A stretch of DNA of 64,000 nt from Toxorhynchites rutilus septentrionalis (taxonomy: Eukaryota > Arthropoda > Insecta > Diptera > Culicidae): NCBI RefSeq assembly GCF_029784135.1, contig NC_073746.1:96213515-96277514 (forward strand), read 5' to 3'. The translations under genes were made by a program, and so were the position numbers. The notes beneath the pieces are model-generated. The model was given only the letters and a program-made list of their open reading frames with translations. It did no database searches and was not told the DNA's origin. Of this stretch, positions 21,410 to 32,864 are shown piece after piece. Each line of letters begins with the position of its first letter. Position 1 is the stretch's first letter.

Positions 21410-23000
21410 GTTGGAATACTATTTACCAAATTCTGCTGAACGGATTTCTCGATATTTTTCCATTTTTTCCGAAATTGCGACATTGAGCTCTTCAATCTTG
21501 GTGTACCGTTTTCCCTCAGTGTAGATTCTGTGCACGAGGATCCTACCTATGATTTTCAACAGGATTCAAGTCTGGAGAGCGAGCCGGCCAGTCCAGAAAA
21601 ATAAGTTTTTGGTCATTAATCCATTGCTTAGTTTACTTGCTGGTATGAATAGTAGCATTGTTTTGCTGGAATGTGAATTTTTTGTGACGATATCCACGCA
21701 AAAGCGGTAGGAGAGAGGATTCCAGAACATGTGTGTAATCATTGAATGATGTGAAAGCTATCTTGAACTTTCCGGAGCACAGAATCCCGCTCAAACCATG
21801 CACGAGCCTCCATCGAAATTGCTGATTAAAAAATACTGTTCCTCTTCCGTAAATCATGCCAGTATCCGTTGAAACCATGAGGACCTTCCAAATTGAGCTT
21901 TTTTTCGTCAGTGAAGATAATCTATATTTTTATAATTTTTCGTTACGGTATACAGGTCGGACTCGATTATATAAAGACTCGATTATGTACAGACTCGATT
22001 ATATGTGATTCGATTATAAACAATTTTGGACTCGATTATATACAGTCAGGAAAAAAATATATTTTTTTATATTTCAAATATGGGTTATTTCATGAAGAAA
22101 TGTAACCTTTCAACGTTAAGTTCAAGTGGTTATTACATGTACAGTGGGGTAAAAATCGTGATTTTTTAAGATTTTGCTTGAATTTTCACCAGGAATTGTT
22201 TATATCGATATTGCAGCCAAATTAAGAAAGATAGAAGTTGTGCGTCAAAGAACAAATTGTAGAGCGGTTTATGAACTTCATTTTAATTGATAGACATAAT
22301 CTGGTTTAATATAAATTTTTAGGATAAAATTAATAATAATACAATGAAAATTATTAACTTTTAAGTTTTTCACTTCCAAAATATTATTAAAATCCACTAA
22401 TTTAGTTGTTTCACTACTATATCCTGTACTAGATTTCCTCGTCTTTCAAATGAAAGCATCAGAATCGTCTTCTGTAGCGTACAATTCAATGTAGAGTCAG
22501 TTTGAAGCAACAGAGTCCGAAACAAAAAAAAAAGTTCTATAACTCGGTCATTGTTGAAATTCGAACATATGCGTAGGAGGATTTTTTTCATCAAATATGA
22601 TCGTCTATCACCTCCTGAGAGAATTTGGATAAATTTATTTTTTTCATGTGGGAAAGGTGTTTTCTGACTTTAAGGGGATAAATCAAAAATCGAATTCCTC
22701 TTTTATTTTCAAAAAACGAAAAATACATGCAAAAAAAACTCCATTGTATACAGGATTCGATTATATACAGTGAAAAGAAATCATGAACTGTATATAATCG
22801 AGTCCGCGCTGTATAGCAATTTTTTTTCTTTTGGAAACATTCTTTGTCACAACATACCATGTCCCACTGTCGGTTCATGTGAGCTTTGGCGAAACTAAGA
22901 CGTCTTCCGATGTGAGATGGTGTAAGATGAGGAGTTCTAACCAGTGTTGATAAAAATAATCTTCGCTAAGCTCGAATGCATAGATTATCGGGCTAGGTTG
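21410..23000 (-). pseudogene. Tc1-like transposase relic, split by a MITE
   Basis: Minus-strand pieces: TPHLTPSHIGRRLSFAKAHM with W and VCCDKE at about 22930-22830, then, across the inserted MITE, a degenerate [14 protein letters not shown] at about 21930-21870, SGKFKIAFTSFNDYTHVLES at about 21790-21720, RHKKFTFQQNNATIHTSK at about 21690-21636, and LIFLDWPARSPDLNPVEN at about 21610-21555. These are the ordered blocks of a Tc1-family catalytic domain. Several frames are needed, and the second catalytic Asp reads Asn (QQNNA). The N-terminal DNA-binding half is missing or unrecognised. No terminal repeats were found, so this is an old copy. Confidence 0.8.
21953..22811. mobile_element. Tc1-type MITE with GACTCGATTATATACAG ends
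   Basis: The 859-bp element has inverted ends CAGGTCGGACTCGATTATAT (left) and CAGCGCGGACTCGATTATAT (right, reversed), with TA on both sides. The left end repeats the unit ACTCGATTATATACAG several times with changes. A second copy begins at 62750. No coding capacity. It interrupts the Tc1 transposase relic. Confidence 0.88.
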
Positions 23001-23526
23001 CATCGAAAACCTATATATTCCAAACGAAAATCAAAATGACAGATCCAGACAACCAGTGAATATGAGCAAATGAACTTTTGTTCTTCAATATGTTTCGAAG
23101 TTTATTTTTCCACCCAGTGTCATTTTCATCTTGATTATTCAAGATGCCGGAATTGAATTTCATTTTAGCCAAATGAATATCAGTTGTTGTTTACTTTTAA
23201 CCTGAGGCAGCTGTGTGCGGTTGGTTTTTATTTATGCCGTTATAAAATCCTGCGCGATTTCTTGTAAAGTTCGTTTCATCGAACTTTTTGCGTTTTTGTT
23301 CTCTAAATGGTCCAGCGTCACTAATTTTTTTATTTTTGATTTTCGACTCAAAAACAATGCCAGAACGAATATCGTTTCGAATGTGATGACTATCAATTTG
23401 TTGCTTTTGATATTCAAAGTATAAATAACAGCAAAGTTATGAAGCCCACTCAATGCCGCATTCATTCCTTATAGTAAATTTGTTCATGTGTCAGCGATAT
23501 GAACAAAATGAACTCGTTTGTTATTG
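23001..23526. other. No gene seen
   Basis: AT-rich stretch between the Tc1 relic and the 3' end of the next LINE. A 77-codon minus-strand frame (23232-23465) shows no recognisable motif. Confidence 0.4.
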
Positions 23527-23530
23527 TCAT

Positions 23531-23562
23531 CAATATTTATTTATTTATTTATTTATTTATTT
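23531..23562. repeat. (ATTT)n run, LINE 3' tail
   Basis: Seven or so ATTT units immediately beyond the LINE 3' untranslated region. Some LINE groups end in short tandem repeats instead of poly(A). Confidence 0.85.
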
Positions 23563-23607
23563 CAACACCGTCTTCTATTAGTACAGACTAAATTATTTAC
23601 TTATAAA

Positions 23608-25659
23608 CTAGATGTAATTGTTAATTCTATTTTTAAATGCGTTCTTTGTCAAGTTGAAATCGAAAACATCACATACAACATTGAACAGACGAATACATGA
23701 ATCTAGCGGGTTGTTGTAGCCGTAGTTTGTCCTATGGAATGGAACCGATAGTAGAGATGAATTCCTCGAACGTCGAATGGGAATATTTAGAGACACCTGA
23801 GCTAGAAGCTCAGGGCAGTCGATGTTTCCTTGAAGTACATCAAAAATGAACAATCTTTGTATCGTTGTACGCCTGACAGATAGTGTATCCAGTCCTATGA
23901 GCTTGCATCGGTCGGCATAGGGGGGGAGATTCAGTGGGTCGTTCCATGGTAGCTGTCTTAGTGCAAAATGGATAAACTTTTTCTGCACCCGTTCAATCCT
24001 CAGGTTGTGAACTACGTAGAAGGGGGACCAGACAGGAGCAGCGTACTCAAGAATGCTACGGACCAACGAACAGTACATGATTTTCAGAACATGGATATCA
24101 CTGAACTCGTACGCGTGGCGGCGTATGAAACCCAGAACTGAGAAAGCTTTGGCAGTCATAATGCCTACATGGTCATTGAATCTCAGTTTTGAGTCTATCG
24201 TGACTCCAAGATCGCAGATTGCCGTTGTGCGATCCAATATCGTCAATTCCATTTTATATTGAAAGACTATGGGGCTTTTAGAGCGACCGAAAGATATAGT
24301 CTTACATTTCCCTTCATTGACTCGCATCCCATTATCACAGCACCACTCTAGCATTGAGTTAATGTCATCTTGAAGAACTACGCAGTCTAAAGGAGATGAA
24401 ATCACCCGGTATATTTTAAGATCATCGGCAAAAGAGAGCTTGAGCGATGAAAGCAGTGAGTACAAATCGTTCATGAATATGTTGAACAGCAGTGGACCCA
24501 GAACACTTTCTTGTGGTACCCCAGACGTGATATAAAAGCTGCGGGATTTAGCTGCATTGACGACGACATGTGCTGTGCGACCACAAAGGTATGATGAAAT
24601 CCACTCCGTTATCCAGTCAGGGAAGCCCATACATTTCATTTTCTCCGTTACTAGGAAGTGTGGGACTGTGTCAGAAGCTTTCGCGAAGTCGACATACACC
24701 GCATCAACTTGACGTCTCTCTTCTATCTCGCGTGATAGTGCAGTGACGTAGCACATTAAATTTGATGTGGTTGAACGGTGCCTCATAAACCCATGTTGTC
24801 CATTGAAGATTATTGGAGACGCCACGTTGTATAAAACCTTGTGCATTAGTCGTTCAAATACCTTGCTTAGGCAGCACAGCATAGATATACCACGATAATT
24901 TGTCACCTGATTGCAGTTTCCCGATTTGTGAATAGGAACAACGAAAGCAGTTTTCCATGCTATTGGAAATGTTTTCTCCTGAAGCGATTTGTTGAAGAGG
25001 CGAGCAATAGGGTTCGCAAGTTCAGTGGAGCATTTTTGAAGTAACAGGGATGGTATGCCATCTGTACCACATCCCTTCTTGATGTCAAGATCGTCCAAGG
25101 CGTTTGCAACATCATCAACCGAAAAGCGAATGACGGGTAGATTGATGGTGTGAGACTGAATATGAGCAAAACTGTCACGTTTCGATACTGGATATGCTAC
25201 ACTGAACACACTCTCAAAGAATGAGGCAAACAGGTTAGCAGCGTCTGTGTCCGTGTTGGCCTGGACATTTTCGAAGATAACATTGCGTGGGATGCGAGTT
25301 GAATTTTGCCGACTCTTTACGAAGTCCCAAAAGCACGATGGGTTCTGCTTAACACTGGCCTGGATCTTGGACAGATAGTTATCGTAGGTGGATTTTAGTA
25401 CCGACTTGTAATGAGCTTCAATATCACGGAGATTTACGCGGTTGATCTCGGTTTTTGTTCGGAAGAAACGGTGACGGGCCTTTCTTAGGACGTTACGGAG
25501 ATGCCGAAGTTCTGAGGTCCACCAGGGTTTGTTGGAGTTGTGAATTGCTCGTATTTTGCGTGGGACATTGTCATCAAGTACTGAGAAAAGCTTGTCGTAA
25601 AATTTAGAAACTAATCTGTCCAAAGATCCGGTTTGCAATAAAATGTATAATGAGGGCAA
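23608..25659 (-). CDS. LINE reverse transcriptase, 683 codons open
   Basis: A continuous frame covers the region from just before the reverse transcriptase to the C-terminus. Visible in order: PWWTSELRHLRNVLRKARHR (linker), GTDGIPSLLLQKC and NYRGISMLCCLSKVFERLM (fingers), GQHGFMRHRSTTSNL, motif A as VYVDFAKASDTVPH (usually KAFD), motif B as SGVPQESVLGPLLF (usually PQGS), and motif C as LSFADDLKIYR with both catalytic Asp. Then come a thumb (LGVTIDSKLRFNDHV) and a C-terminal tail ending DFNLTKNAFKNRINNYI. There is no RNase H. The Gly-to-Glu change in PQGS and Phe-to-Ser in KAFD would probably damage activity although no stop is present. The N-terminal methionine is in flank or junction sequence; the true ORF2 began upstream with an endonuclease. 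Confidence 0.88.
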   Translation of the reverse strand: MPSLYILLQTGSLDRLVSKFYDKLFSVLDDNVPRKIRAIHNSNKPWWTSELRHLRNVLRKARHRFFRTKTEINRVNLRDIEAHYKSVLKSTYDNYLSKIQASVKQNPSCFWDFVKSRQNSTRIPRNVIFENVQANTDTDAANLFASFFESVFSVAYPVSKRDSFAHIQSHTINLPVIRFSVDDVANALDDLDIKKGCGTDGIPSLLLQKCSTELANPIARLFNKSLQEKTFPIAWKTAFVVPIHKSGNCNQVTNYRGISMLCCLSKVFERLMHKVLYNVASPIIFNGQHGFMRHRSTTSNLMCYVTALSREIEERRQVDAVYVDFAKASDTVPHFLVTEKMKCMGFPDWITEWISSYLCGRTAHVVVNAAKSRSFYITSGVPQESVLGPLLFNIFMNDLYSLLSSLKLSFADDLKIYRVISSPLDCVVLQDDINSMLEWCCDNGMRVNEGKCKTISFGRSKSPIVFQYKMELTILDRTTAICDLGVTIDSKLRFNDHVGIMTAKAFSVLGFIRRHAYEFSDIHVLKIMYCSLVRSILEYAAPVWSPFYVVHNLRIERVQKKFIHFALRQLPWNDPLNLPPYADRCKLIGLDTLSVRRTTIQRLFIFDVLQGNIDCPELLAQVSLNIPIRRSRNSSLLSVPFHRTNYGYNNPLDSCIRLFNVVCDVFDFNLTKNAFKNRINNYI

Positions 25660-25844
25660 TGTGTTTCAAGCTGAAAAAAAGTCATTTACACTGAAATAAA
25701 ATCATGTTCGTTACTCGTGAATATTTGTTGATATTCTAAGACACTGGTTTTAACCTTTCAAGCCCTCTTTATGTGAGAATTTTCACAAAAAATTGACGAA
25801 TTGTCACCCGAGTAACATTTAAATTGAAATATTGCTTTATTTAC

Positions 25845-26064
25845 AAAAGCGATTTTGAGGTATTCGAAGTTGTTCTAGCTATTTCTCGCTTATCCCGATC
25901 AGAGAGTTTCGATTTACGTGGAGCTCTCTCCTTCTTATCGTATCCTTGATGGGATCGATCGTCCAATCCGACGAGAAATTCCTCTGATACCAACAATTTC
26001 TTGGTGAAATCGATGCATCGATTTGTCTTTCTTCTCTCTCCGTGAGGACTTTTCCTTTCGGCAT
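25845..26064 (-). pseudogene. Tc1-like transposase N-terminal fragment
   Basis: Minus strand from 26064 reads MPKGKVLTEREERQIDASIS, then, in a shifted frame, LLVSEE and a GRS-like turn, and KSKLSDRDKREIARTTSNTSKS. This is the first DNA-binding region of a Tc1 transposase (start motif, helix-turn-helix, then the LSDRDKR linker). At least one frameshift is present, and the catalytic domain is missing from both sides. A longer minus-strand frame through 26323 passes this region but its first half is unrelated. Confidence 0.7.
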
Positions 26065-26610
26065 TTTCCAGAATTAATTGATCAAAACAACTAAAACAAC
26101 GGAAAACACGAAAATACGAAAACATTCGTTTACGCTCAGTACTTGCACACAACCAGAAAATCAGGCAGTGTATGGTAGTCACCAATACCTTCACACTAGA
26201 ATATAAATTGAAGCATTGTTTATTTACAATGACAAAAAGCAGCAAGATCTTCGCCTGGTGCGCTATTTCGTCTGAAAATCCATTCCACTTTCTAACGAAG
26301 ATCAATTTCTTTAGCGCAAACATCAGGTTTTCTGCTTACGAACACATTTGGCATTCCATTTTTATTTATATGAATTTTAGCACTGATTACGCAACAACTT
26401 TTTTTTTATTAATCCGTTTATTTTTACAGGCTCAGTTACATAAGTTTAAAGGAGCCATACTCCTGACTATATTTCTACTAGCATATATTAACATGTTTCC
26501 CTAATTCTTTGGTTAATAAAATAGGAAACCGATTACTCGCGGTCGACTCGAGTTTAGAAGGGTGACACATTTTCATTAGGAAAAGGATGGGATGTAAGGA
26601 GATGTGTTAA

Positions 26611-26664
26611 CACTCACACTCACATTCACATTCACATTCTCATTCACACTGACACTTCACACTC
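26611..26664. repeat. Short tandem repeat CACATT/CACACT in a LINE 3' untranslated region
   Basis: Six-base units (CACATT, CACACT, CTCATT) repeat about eight times. The corresponding place in the 7923-11290 copy lacks the array, so it expanded in this copy or was lost in the other. Confidence 0.8.
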
Positions 26665-26786
26665 AACTCTTAAAACTATCCTTACATCTGTTTATATATT
26701 TACAATTTAACTTATTCTAATGTTAGTAGGATGGGAACCGATAGCTCGTGAAGGACAAAAAGGAGGGGAAAAGGATGTATGAACAC

Positions 26787-26964
26787 TCACACTCGAAGAT
26801 CGATAGCTTTAAGGAAAACATATATTTGGGACATGCAATCAAGGTCTAACCGAGCCAACATATCTCTCACCGGCACATTGAGCTGCTTTCCTCGAGCCCG
26901 AAGGGAGTTTCCTAAATTCGATCTGGCGACAAGATATAACTCGCACGACCAAACAACGTGTTCG
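26787..26964 (-). pseudogene. LOA-type ORF2, last 58 codons
   Basis: The frame runs from the 5' truncation point (EHVVWSCELYLVARSN) to the stop at 26787. It contains only the end of the Cys/His tail and the C-terminal VFLKAIDLRV, nearly identical to the end of the ORF at 8276. No functional domain is complete. Confidence 0.9.
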
Positions 26965-26978
26965 TACGCAACAACTTT

Positions 26979-29900
26979 ACTGTGCATCATGTTTTGATCC
27001 GGTATCTGGATTTCATATTAAGATTTTTTTTTATAAAAAAAAAGGTCAATGATTATGGATGCCCCTTTAAAAAAGAATCAATTGTCATTAAAATTCGTCA
27101 TTCGATAAAAAAAATTCTGATTTTGGGTAGCTGCCACTTCAAGTGCAAAGTTTAACATTTGGTATGCGAGCACGTATTTTTACATTTTTACAGTCTGTCA
27201 ATGGAGCCCGGGTCACATAAAATACAACAAGTTAAAGCTAGTTAATTGTGACCAAAACTTCACCCATATTCAAATACTTTTTAGTCATTAAAACTTTGCT
27301 ATACAATCTCCGAGCGAACGAAACAAAACAGCTCAATTATTCTCATCATACGATTTCTGTAAAAGTAAAATGTTGTGGTAGAAGGTTTTCCCTAAAGTTT
27401 AATCTCTGATGAATCGAGTTCCTCGAAACTGGCCAAATCTCCAAATAGTGCAAACGATCTTGGACAAAGACAATAATATTTCCATAATATTTTTCGATCC
27501 ATATAGATTATATGTACTATTGTTATAAATGTCTGCATCCGCACTAATGCTCTAAATGTTTGCAAACAACTCCGCGTTTGAAGCCATCCATCAGTCAGTG
27601 TCTCATTTCACATATCCCAGACGAATGCTCCTTTCAACGCAGCCTTTCGACGACGACGAAGAGGAGCGAGCAAACTGTTAGACTGCACATTATTGGCAAG
27701 CAGGGAACGTAACTCAACCTTGGCGGCTCTCGGTCTGCCGTTCAATGTAAGCAATCTATTTGCACAATGTACTTGAAGCCCTGAAAGCGAAACTCGGAAC
27801 GCACACGGACATGGATTGTCCGGACGTTAGTTGGGCATCATATGCTGGAAAGGTTCGGTTTTTTTCCTTCTGTCATTCAACAATGCTACTTGGCCACAAG
27901 AGCAATCATGCTCTGCCCGCACATTTCTAGCTCTAACTCATTCCGTATTTGCGGCCGATTTGAAATGTATGACACTCCCGAGAGACATGGTTCCGACAGG
28001 AATGTTGGGTTGTCAGAGAAGAGAGGAATTATTTTAATTATTAATAAGGACAAAGGGAGAGTTTCTACAAGTCTTCCATGAGCACTTTCCTACAATATTA
28101 AAAACTGGAACTCGTAGAAATGGAGAGCAGAATTTCTTCAAAATGATAATTTCTAGATGCCCACTCACTGTGCGATTCGGGCAACCCCACAGCAGAAGCC
28201 CAGTGCACGTTAAACTATCATAAAAAGAGAATGCGACAGCTTTCCCCGGGCAAGAACAATCATAACCGCCATCCGAAGGACTTTATTAAGTTAAGAAAGA
28301 AATTTCACCACCCCATCCCATTCCATTTCATTCGCCGCCCCCGGGCCGGTGTATGTGTCCTATTTCACTTACAAAAACCGCCGTTGGAATCTTGATTAAA
28401 AATTTAGCTTGAACAAATTTAAACACTTGTACTGCCTGAGGATATTTGGTCGTTGCTCGTTGCGGTGAGCAGACGCCTAACTATGGCTCCATTCCACCCG
28501 TTTCACGGAAGGGGGAAAACTCGTAGCATACTGAAGCAGCAGAAGGGCGGACAGCTCTACTATGGCAACCCCCTTTCTTGTCACTGAACAGAGGCCGAAC
28601 AACTCGGCGTCAGAATGTCTCCAAGTCACAGCAATCTGTCGATTACCTAACATCTAGGGTCTGTTCTCTACTTAACTGCAAACGGTGGGGGTGTTCGTAA
28701 CGTGCAATCATGGGATTCTTGTTTCAGTGTCCTTTGTTTTATTCACCATTGGATTCTTCTTAGTTTGTCATGGTGACGATGGTTGTGACATAATTTCGTT
28801 AGAATCTCCGATAGCTCGCTTTTAATTGACAAATGAACATAACATTACTTTGAGTTGATTTTTTCAAATCATGCTCGCTTTTAAAATACATTTTCAAAAC
28901 GAATTTGTCCCGAAGAACCAACGTTACCTTCAACGCAAAATTCAAATTACCATCCTTCCCGTTGGAACCCCACGTCAAACACATGTCACAAGGCCGAGTC
29001 ACACAGCAGCTGAATAAAATTAATCCCCCTTCTACCTGAGTCACCTTCATGGTATCCCTCGTGTTCTCACATAAACCATATTGCCTCTTCTGTGCTAGTG
29101 ACGAAATCAATCAAGCGTGATGCAGTTTTTTATTCATTTCCCGCCGTTCGTCCCCTAAATGTACCATAGTATGCGTCCATCAAAAATATACGATGTGTGA
29201 TCCCGCTGGTCCATTGCGGTGTTGTTCGAACGAACGAACCCTCGTAACCCGCGCTCCGAAGCCCCGATAATGCTCTCGCAGCCCACGGGAGGCAACCTGG
29301 TGGAAAATTTTAATTTTCTATTGTTTATGAATCCACCGAACCGTACCTTATGGGCAAACCCGTTGCCCGTGCGGACGGCATCACATACGGACGGTTGGAT
29401 CGGTGTGGATATATGTTTTTTTTCGCTTGTCGCAGTCCCATCGTTCGAAGCCCTTAGGGCTTCCGACTTCATCAAGCGCATTGTGGGGTTTCCAAAACGA
29501 TACACCACGCGCTCTCTCATCGCCATTGGTTTGACTCCTGCCGCTGCTTGACAGACGGGTGATTCTTGGGGGCGAATGAACCGGCCGGTCGAGTTTATGC
29601 GGTTGACTTCCATAGACGCCCACGCGGAGCGAGGTGCTCCTGCCGCGTGTTTGCACACTTCCATTTGACCGCGCACCTCCGCTGGGTGAATTTGGGGGAA
29701 AAACTAGTTACTGGGTTTAGGTTAGATATTTTGGCAGTTTCAGGTTGATTGACAGCTGGAAGATTGCTGGGAAATTTTTCACTTGGGTTACAATGTGTCA
29801 AACAGTTTTCAATCTGACACTGTATCATGTAATCAAGAAATGAACATTCGACAAAAATTCGAAGAGCAAGGGCGACATCGAAGTTTGGAACTGATTTTTG

Positions 29901-31228
29901 AAAGGTCGTGACTTTATTAGTGCACGGTACATATTAAACCGGTTTTTTAAAGTTTAACTTCAAATTTGACTGATAAAATCATATAATTATCAGTTTCAAG
30001 TCTTTGAACGGTATTTAGTAATTCAGATGATAATCGATGGAAAATGATGAGTCATACCAGAAGACTTCAAAAATATAGTTAAAGGATCTGTATCCTGAAA
30101 AGAGTTATCATGGAAAATGAACTGTTCCGGCAACAGTTACGGCTTCTGTTAATACTTACCCCGATATACTTATGAATGACAGCGGTTGTCCGCTAACTGG
30201 GCGGATGGCGCTGCCCAGTTAACGAATTCCGCTCGCAAACTTGGCTGACTTTTTAAACGTCAAAAAACACCGAGGGGAACGTCAAAGAATGCACTCAAAA
30301 AATATTAATTGAAAAACATGGAAGCGCAAAATAAAAACTACACTGAGAGAAATATTAGTAAATATAATGATGTGTTTTTGATAATTGCAACCAATCGTGC
30401 TTCTAGTGTGCTAATTATTGATTTAGTTTACGAGGAGAGATTAGTAAACATATTTGTCAAACAGAACCATGATTCGTAAGCCAAATATCGGCTACGTTCC
30501 CCGGCGAAAATGCACGTTTTAAAATTATATCAAAACTTTTACCTCCGTATTACCTTATAGCAACAATAAAAATTGTTAATGTGAGTTTTCTAACCACAGT
30601 CTTCAGATATGACACATTCAAGTTTACTTATGTTATCGAGTAACATATACTAACCTCTGGTAGGGATGCCCATTGAATTTGACATTTATTTTACAGGGGG
30701 GACCTCTGTCTGGAAGATCGAAAAATATGGAATTTTCGTGTTTTTTTCCGGATGTGAAGTGGATATTTTGGTTATTGTTTAAGGTATATTTGAAGATGTA
30801 TCTCCCTTTTCTGAGTGCACGAATAATGATTTTTACGCTGTGACAAGTCGATGCGTAGATGCTGTCTGAAAATCGGTACCCTGCTGGTGGTATCGGTTCT
30901 GAAGCAACGGGGTATCGCAGAACGAATTCCAATGAATATTTTTGAAACTTTAGGACAATACTTTACATTTAGCGTTAGCGTTACATAGGCGTTTTTGAAA
31001 ATTCGAAAAATTACCAAAATGGCGGCCATTTTTGTTAACAATGAATTATTTTTAATAAAAAATCGTTGTTTAGAAGCTTTATAAAAATCGAAAAAATGAC
31101 ATATCAAAAAACAGCTATGTAACGCTTTGGATAATTCATTTTTACATGCTGAAAAAAACAGCCAAATCGGTCGGTAGATCCTGAGATATCGATACCATCA
31201 GCTGAAAAAAATGGTTTCGGGATAAGCG
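26979..31228. other. 4.2 kb without recognised gene or repeat
   Basis: Most of this stretch shows no transposon signatures and looks lower-copy than the rest. A GC-richer block spans about 27560-29750. Several frames are open there on both strands (for example 173 codons on minus at 29155-29676), but I see no domain, signal peptide or consistent frame. Segments around 30620-31210 resemble the AT-rich filler seen elsewhere. It could hold non-coding exons or regulatory DNA of a flanking gene. Confidence 0.35.
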
Positions 31229-31514
31229 CGCAGGGTTCAGCATGGTCATAGTCAACTGAGGATAGTCAGCTGACTATCTGACTGACTATATCCGTATTCA
31301 GTTAGTAATAACTTTTGGCTTCTTCACGCAGTTTCCACCAAACCTCCACCAAAACGACTAAACAGTCAGTCGGGCATTTAGTCGCTATCTCCCTCTACCG
31401 ACTCGACTATATCATTTCATTGTTCCCAGCCAAATTGTCCTCATTGCATTATGAAGTGACTTCCCCCAAAACGAACTCGTTCCTCTCTTTCTCTCTCCCA
31501 TGTACGTGTGCATT

Positions 31515-32495
31515 AGGGTGCCAATGAATGTATAGGAAAAAATCCACCACCTCGAAAAAACACCCTATGCCAAATATTAGCTCAATCGGACTTAAGGGAG
31601 AGTGGCGCAATGTGGTCATAGTTTGAGTTTTTTGAAAATCGAAAAATCACCCAAGGGGGGAGTAAAGGAAATTGGGGTTTTCGAATTTTTTTTTTTTGAT
31701 GCCAAATGTTTTAAAATTGCATGAAACGTCGAGATTTAGTGTCATCTCGAAAAAAAAATCAACCCTCTGGGACTTTTTGTTTTTTTCGGAGTACGAGACA
31801 AAACATATGGTTTTAAGTGCGAATAAAAATAATTAATTCGATTTTTCATTCGAAACCTGTTGCGAAATGTTGATTTTCACGATAATATACCCCATGCAAA
31901 ATATTACCTCATTCGAATTTCATTTATTAGTGTTGCAGACGTTAAAATTTGAGTATTTGAAAACCGAAAATCGGGGTTTTCAAAAAAATTTTGATGCCAA
32001 ATGTCTTAAAATTACATGACACATCGAGATTTACAGTTATCTAAGAAAATTTTTTGGTTAAAAATCGATTTTTCTGACGGAAAACGACCAAGTGCCAAAA
32101 CAAATTTTTTTTACAAATTTTTTTTTCGAGATGAAAAATCGAGATAATTATTTTTATTGGTACCCTAAACCATACGTTTCGTTTCGTATTCCGAAAAAAA
32201 ACTAAGTCCCAGAGTGTCGATTTTTGACAAAAAAAATTTGATTTGATGACACTTGATCTCGACGTTTCACGCAATTTTAAGACATTTGACATCATTTTTT
32301 TTTTCAAAAACGCCGATTTCCTTTACTTCCTTGGGTGATTTTTCGATTTCCAAAACCTCAAACTTTGACCGCTTTGCGCCACTCACCCTTAAGTCCGATT
32401 AAGCAAATATTTGGCATAGGGTGTTTTTCGAGGTGGGGAACATCTTTTATGAGGTAACTTTTTGAAATTAGAGATGACCATTTTCATTGGCAATA
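31515..32495. mobile_element. Fold-back element, about 1 kb, arms over 300 bp
   Basis: Left end AGGGTGCCAATGAATG and right end TTTTCATTGGCA are complementary. The whole left arm (ACCTCGAAAAAACACCCTA, AATCGGACTTAAGGGAGAG, AATCACCCAAGG, CGTCGAGAT) reappears complemented and in reverse order in the right arm up to about 32440, so most of the element can pair with itself. Related copies are at 39585-39812 (partial) and 59261-60320. No coding capacity. Confidence 0.85.
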
Positions 32496-32526
32496 CTAAT
32501 ACTAACGCGAGGACCTTTATAGCATA

Positions 32527-32864
32527 CAGTAGAACCCCGATTATCCGCAAAATAGTCGGGTTAGCTCACCGCGGATCACGAAAATCACGGCTAACACAAC
32601 AAATGACTAAGAATGAAGTGCAAACACAAAAAACAGATATTTCAGCATGAAAAGAATTTTTTATCAATACAGGAATCATTGAACTATCCATCTGTAAGGT
32701 CGTGTACACCAGTTAATAATGTGCAAGTCAAAACCAGAACAAAGGACAAAAACCTACCACTCATTGAGAAATTTAGGGTAGATTCATAGAATTATTATGG
32801 AACTTGCTCTCGCGGATAAACCGCACCGCGGATCATCCGCTCGCGGATAATGGGGGTTCTACTA
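32527..32864. mobile_element. pogo/Tigger-like MITE, 338 bp
   Basis: Inverted ends CAGTAGAACCCCGATTATCC (left) and TAGTAGAACCCCCATTATCC (right, reversed) lie between TA dinucleotides. The terminal wording and TA target fit pogo-type elements. The interior repeats CCGCGGATCA near both ends. Confidence 0.75.

Larger units (their letters stand above)
23527..25659 (-). mobile_element. LINE of the CR1/Jockey group, 5'-truncated
   Basis: Its 3' end on the minus strand is a tandem (AAAT)n run (23533-23561), and its 5' end lies near 25650, just upstream of the reverse-transcriptase region. ORF1 and the endonuclease are missing. I found no convincing target duplication. The protein resembles that of the LINE at 55430-59171. 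Confidence 0.82.
26402..26964 (-). mobile_element. LOA-clade LINE, short 3' copy with 14-bp target duplication
   Basis: Identical TACGCAACAACTTT at 26388-26401 and 26965-26978 bracket the insert (the last Ts of the first copy merge with the tail). It is the same family as 7923-11290: the tail with CGTTTATTTTTACAGGCTCA, the GATTACTCGCGGT block and the coding end all match. Only about 560 bp of the 3' end was inserted. Confidence 0.93.

Noticed and set aside
25841..26323. 160-codon minus-strand frame as one protein
   Set aside because: Only the part after about 26064 resembles a Tc1 transposase start, and it needs a frameshift; the first half is unrelated.
29155..29676. 173-codon minus-strand open frame as a gene
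   Set aside because: No domain or consistent composition; several overlapping frames on both strands are open in the same GC-richer block, as expected by chance.
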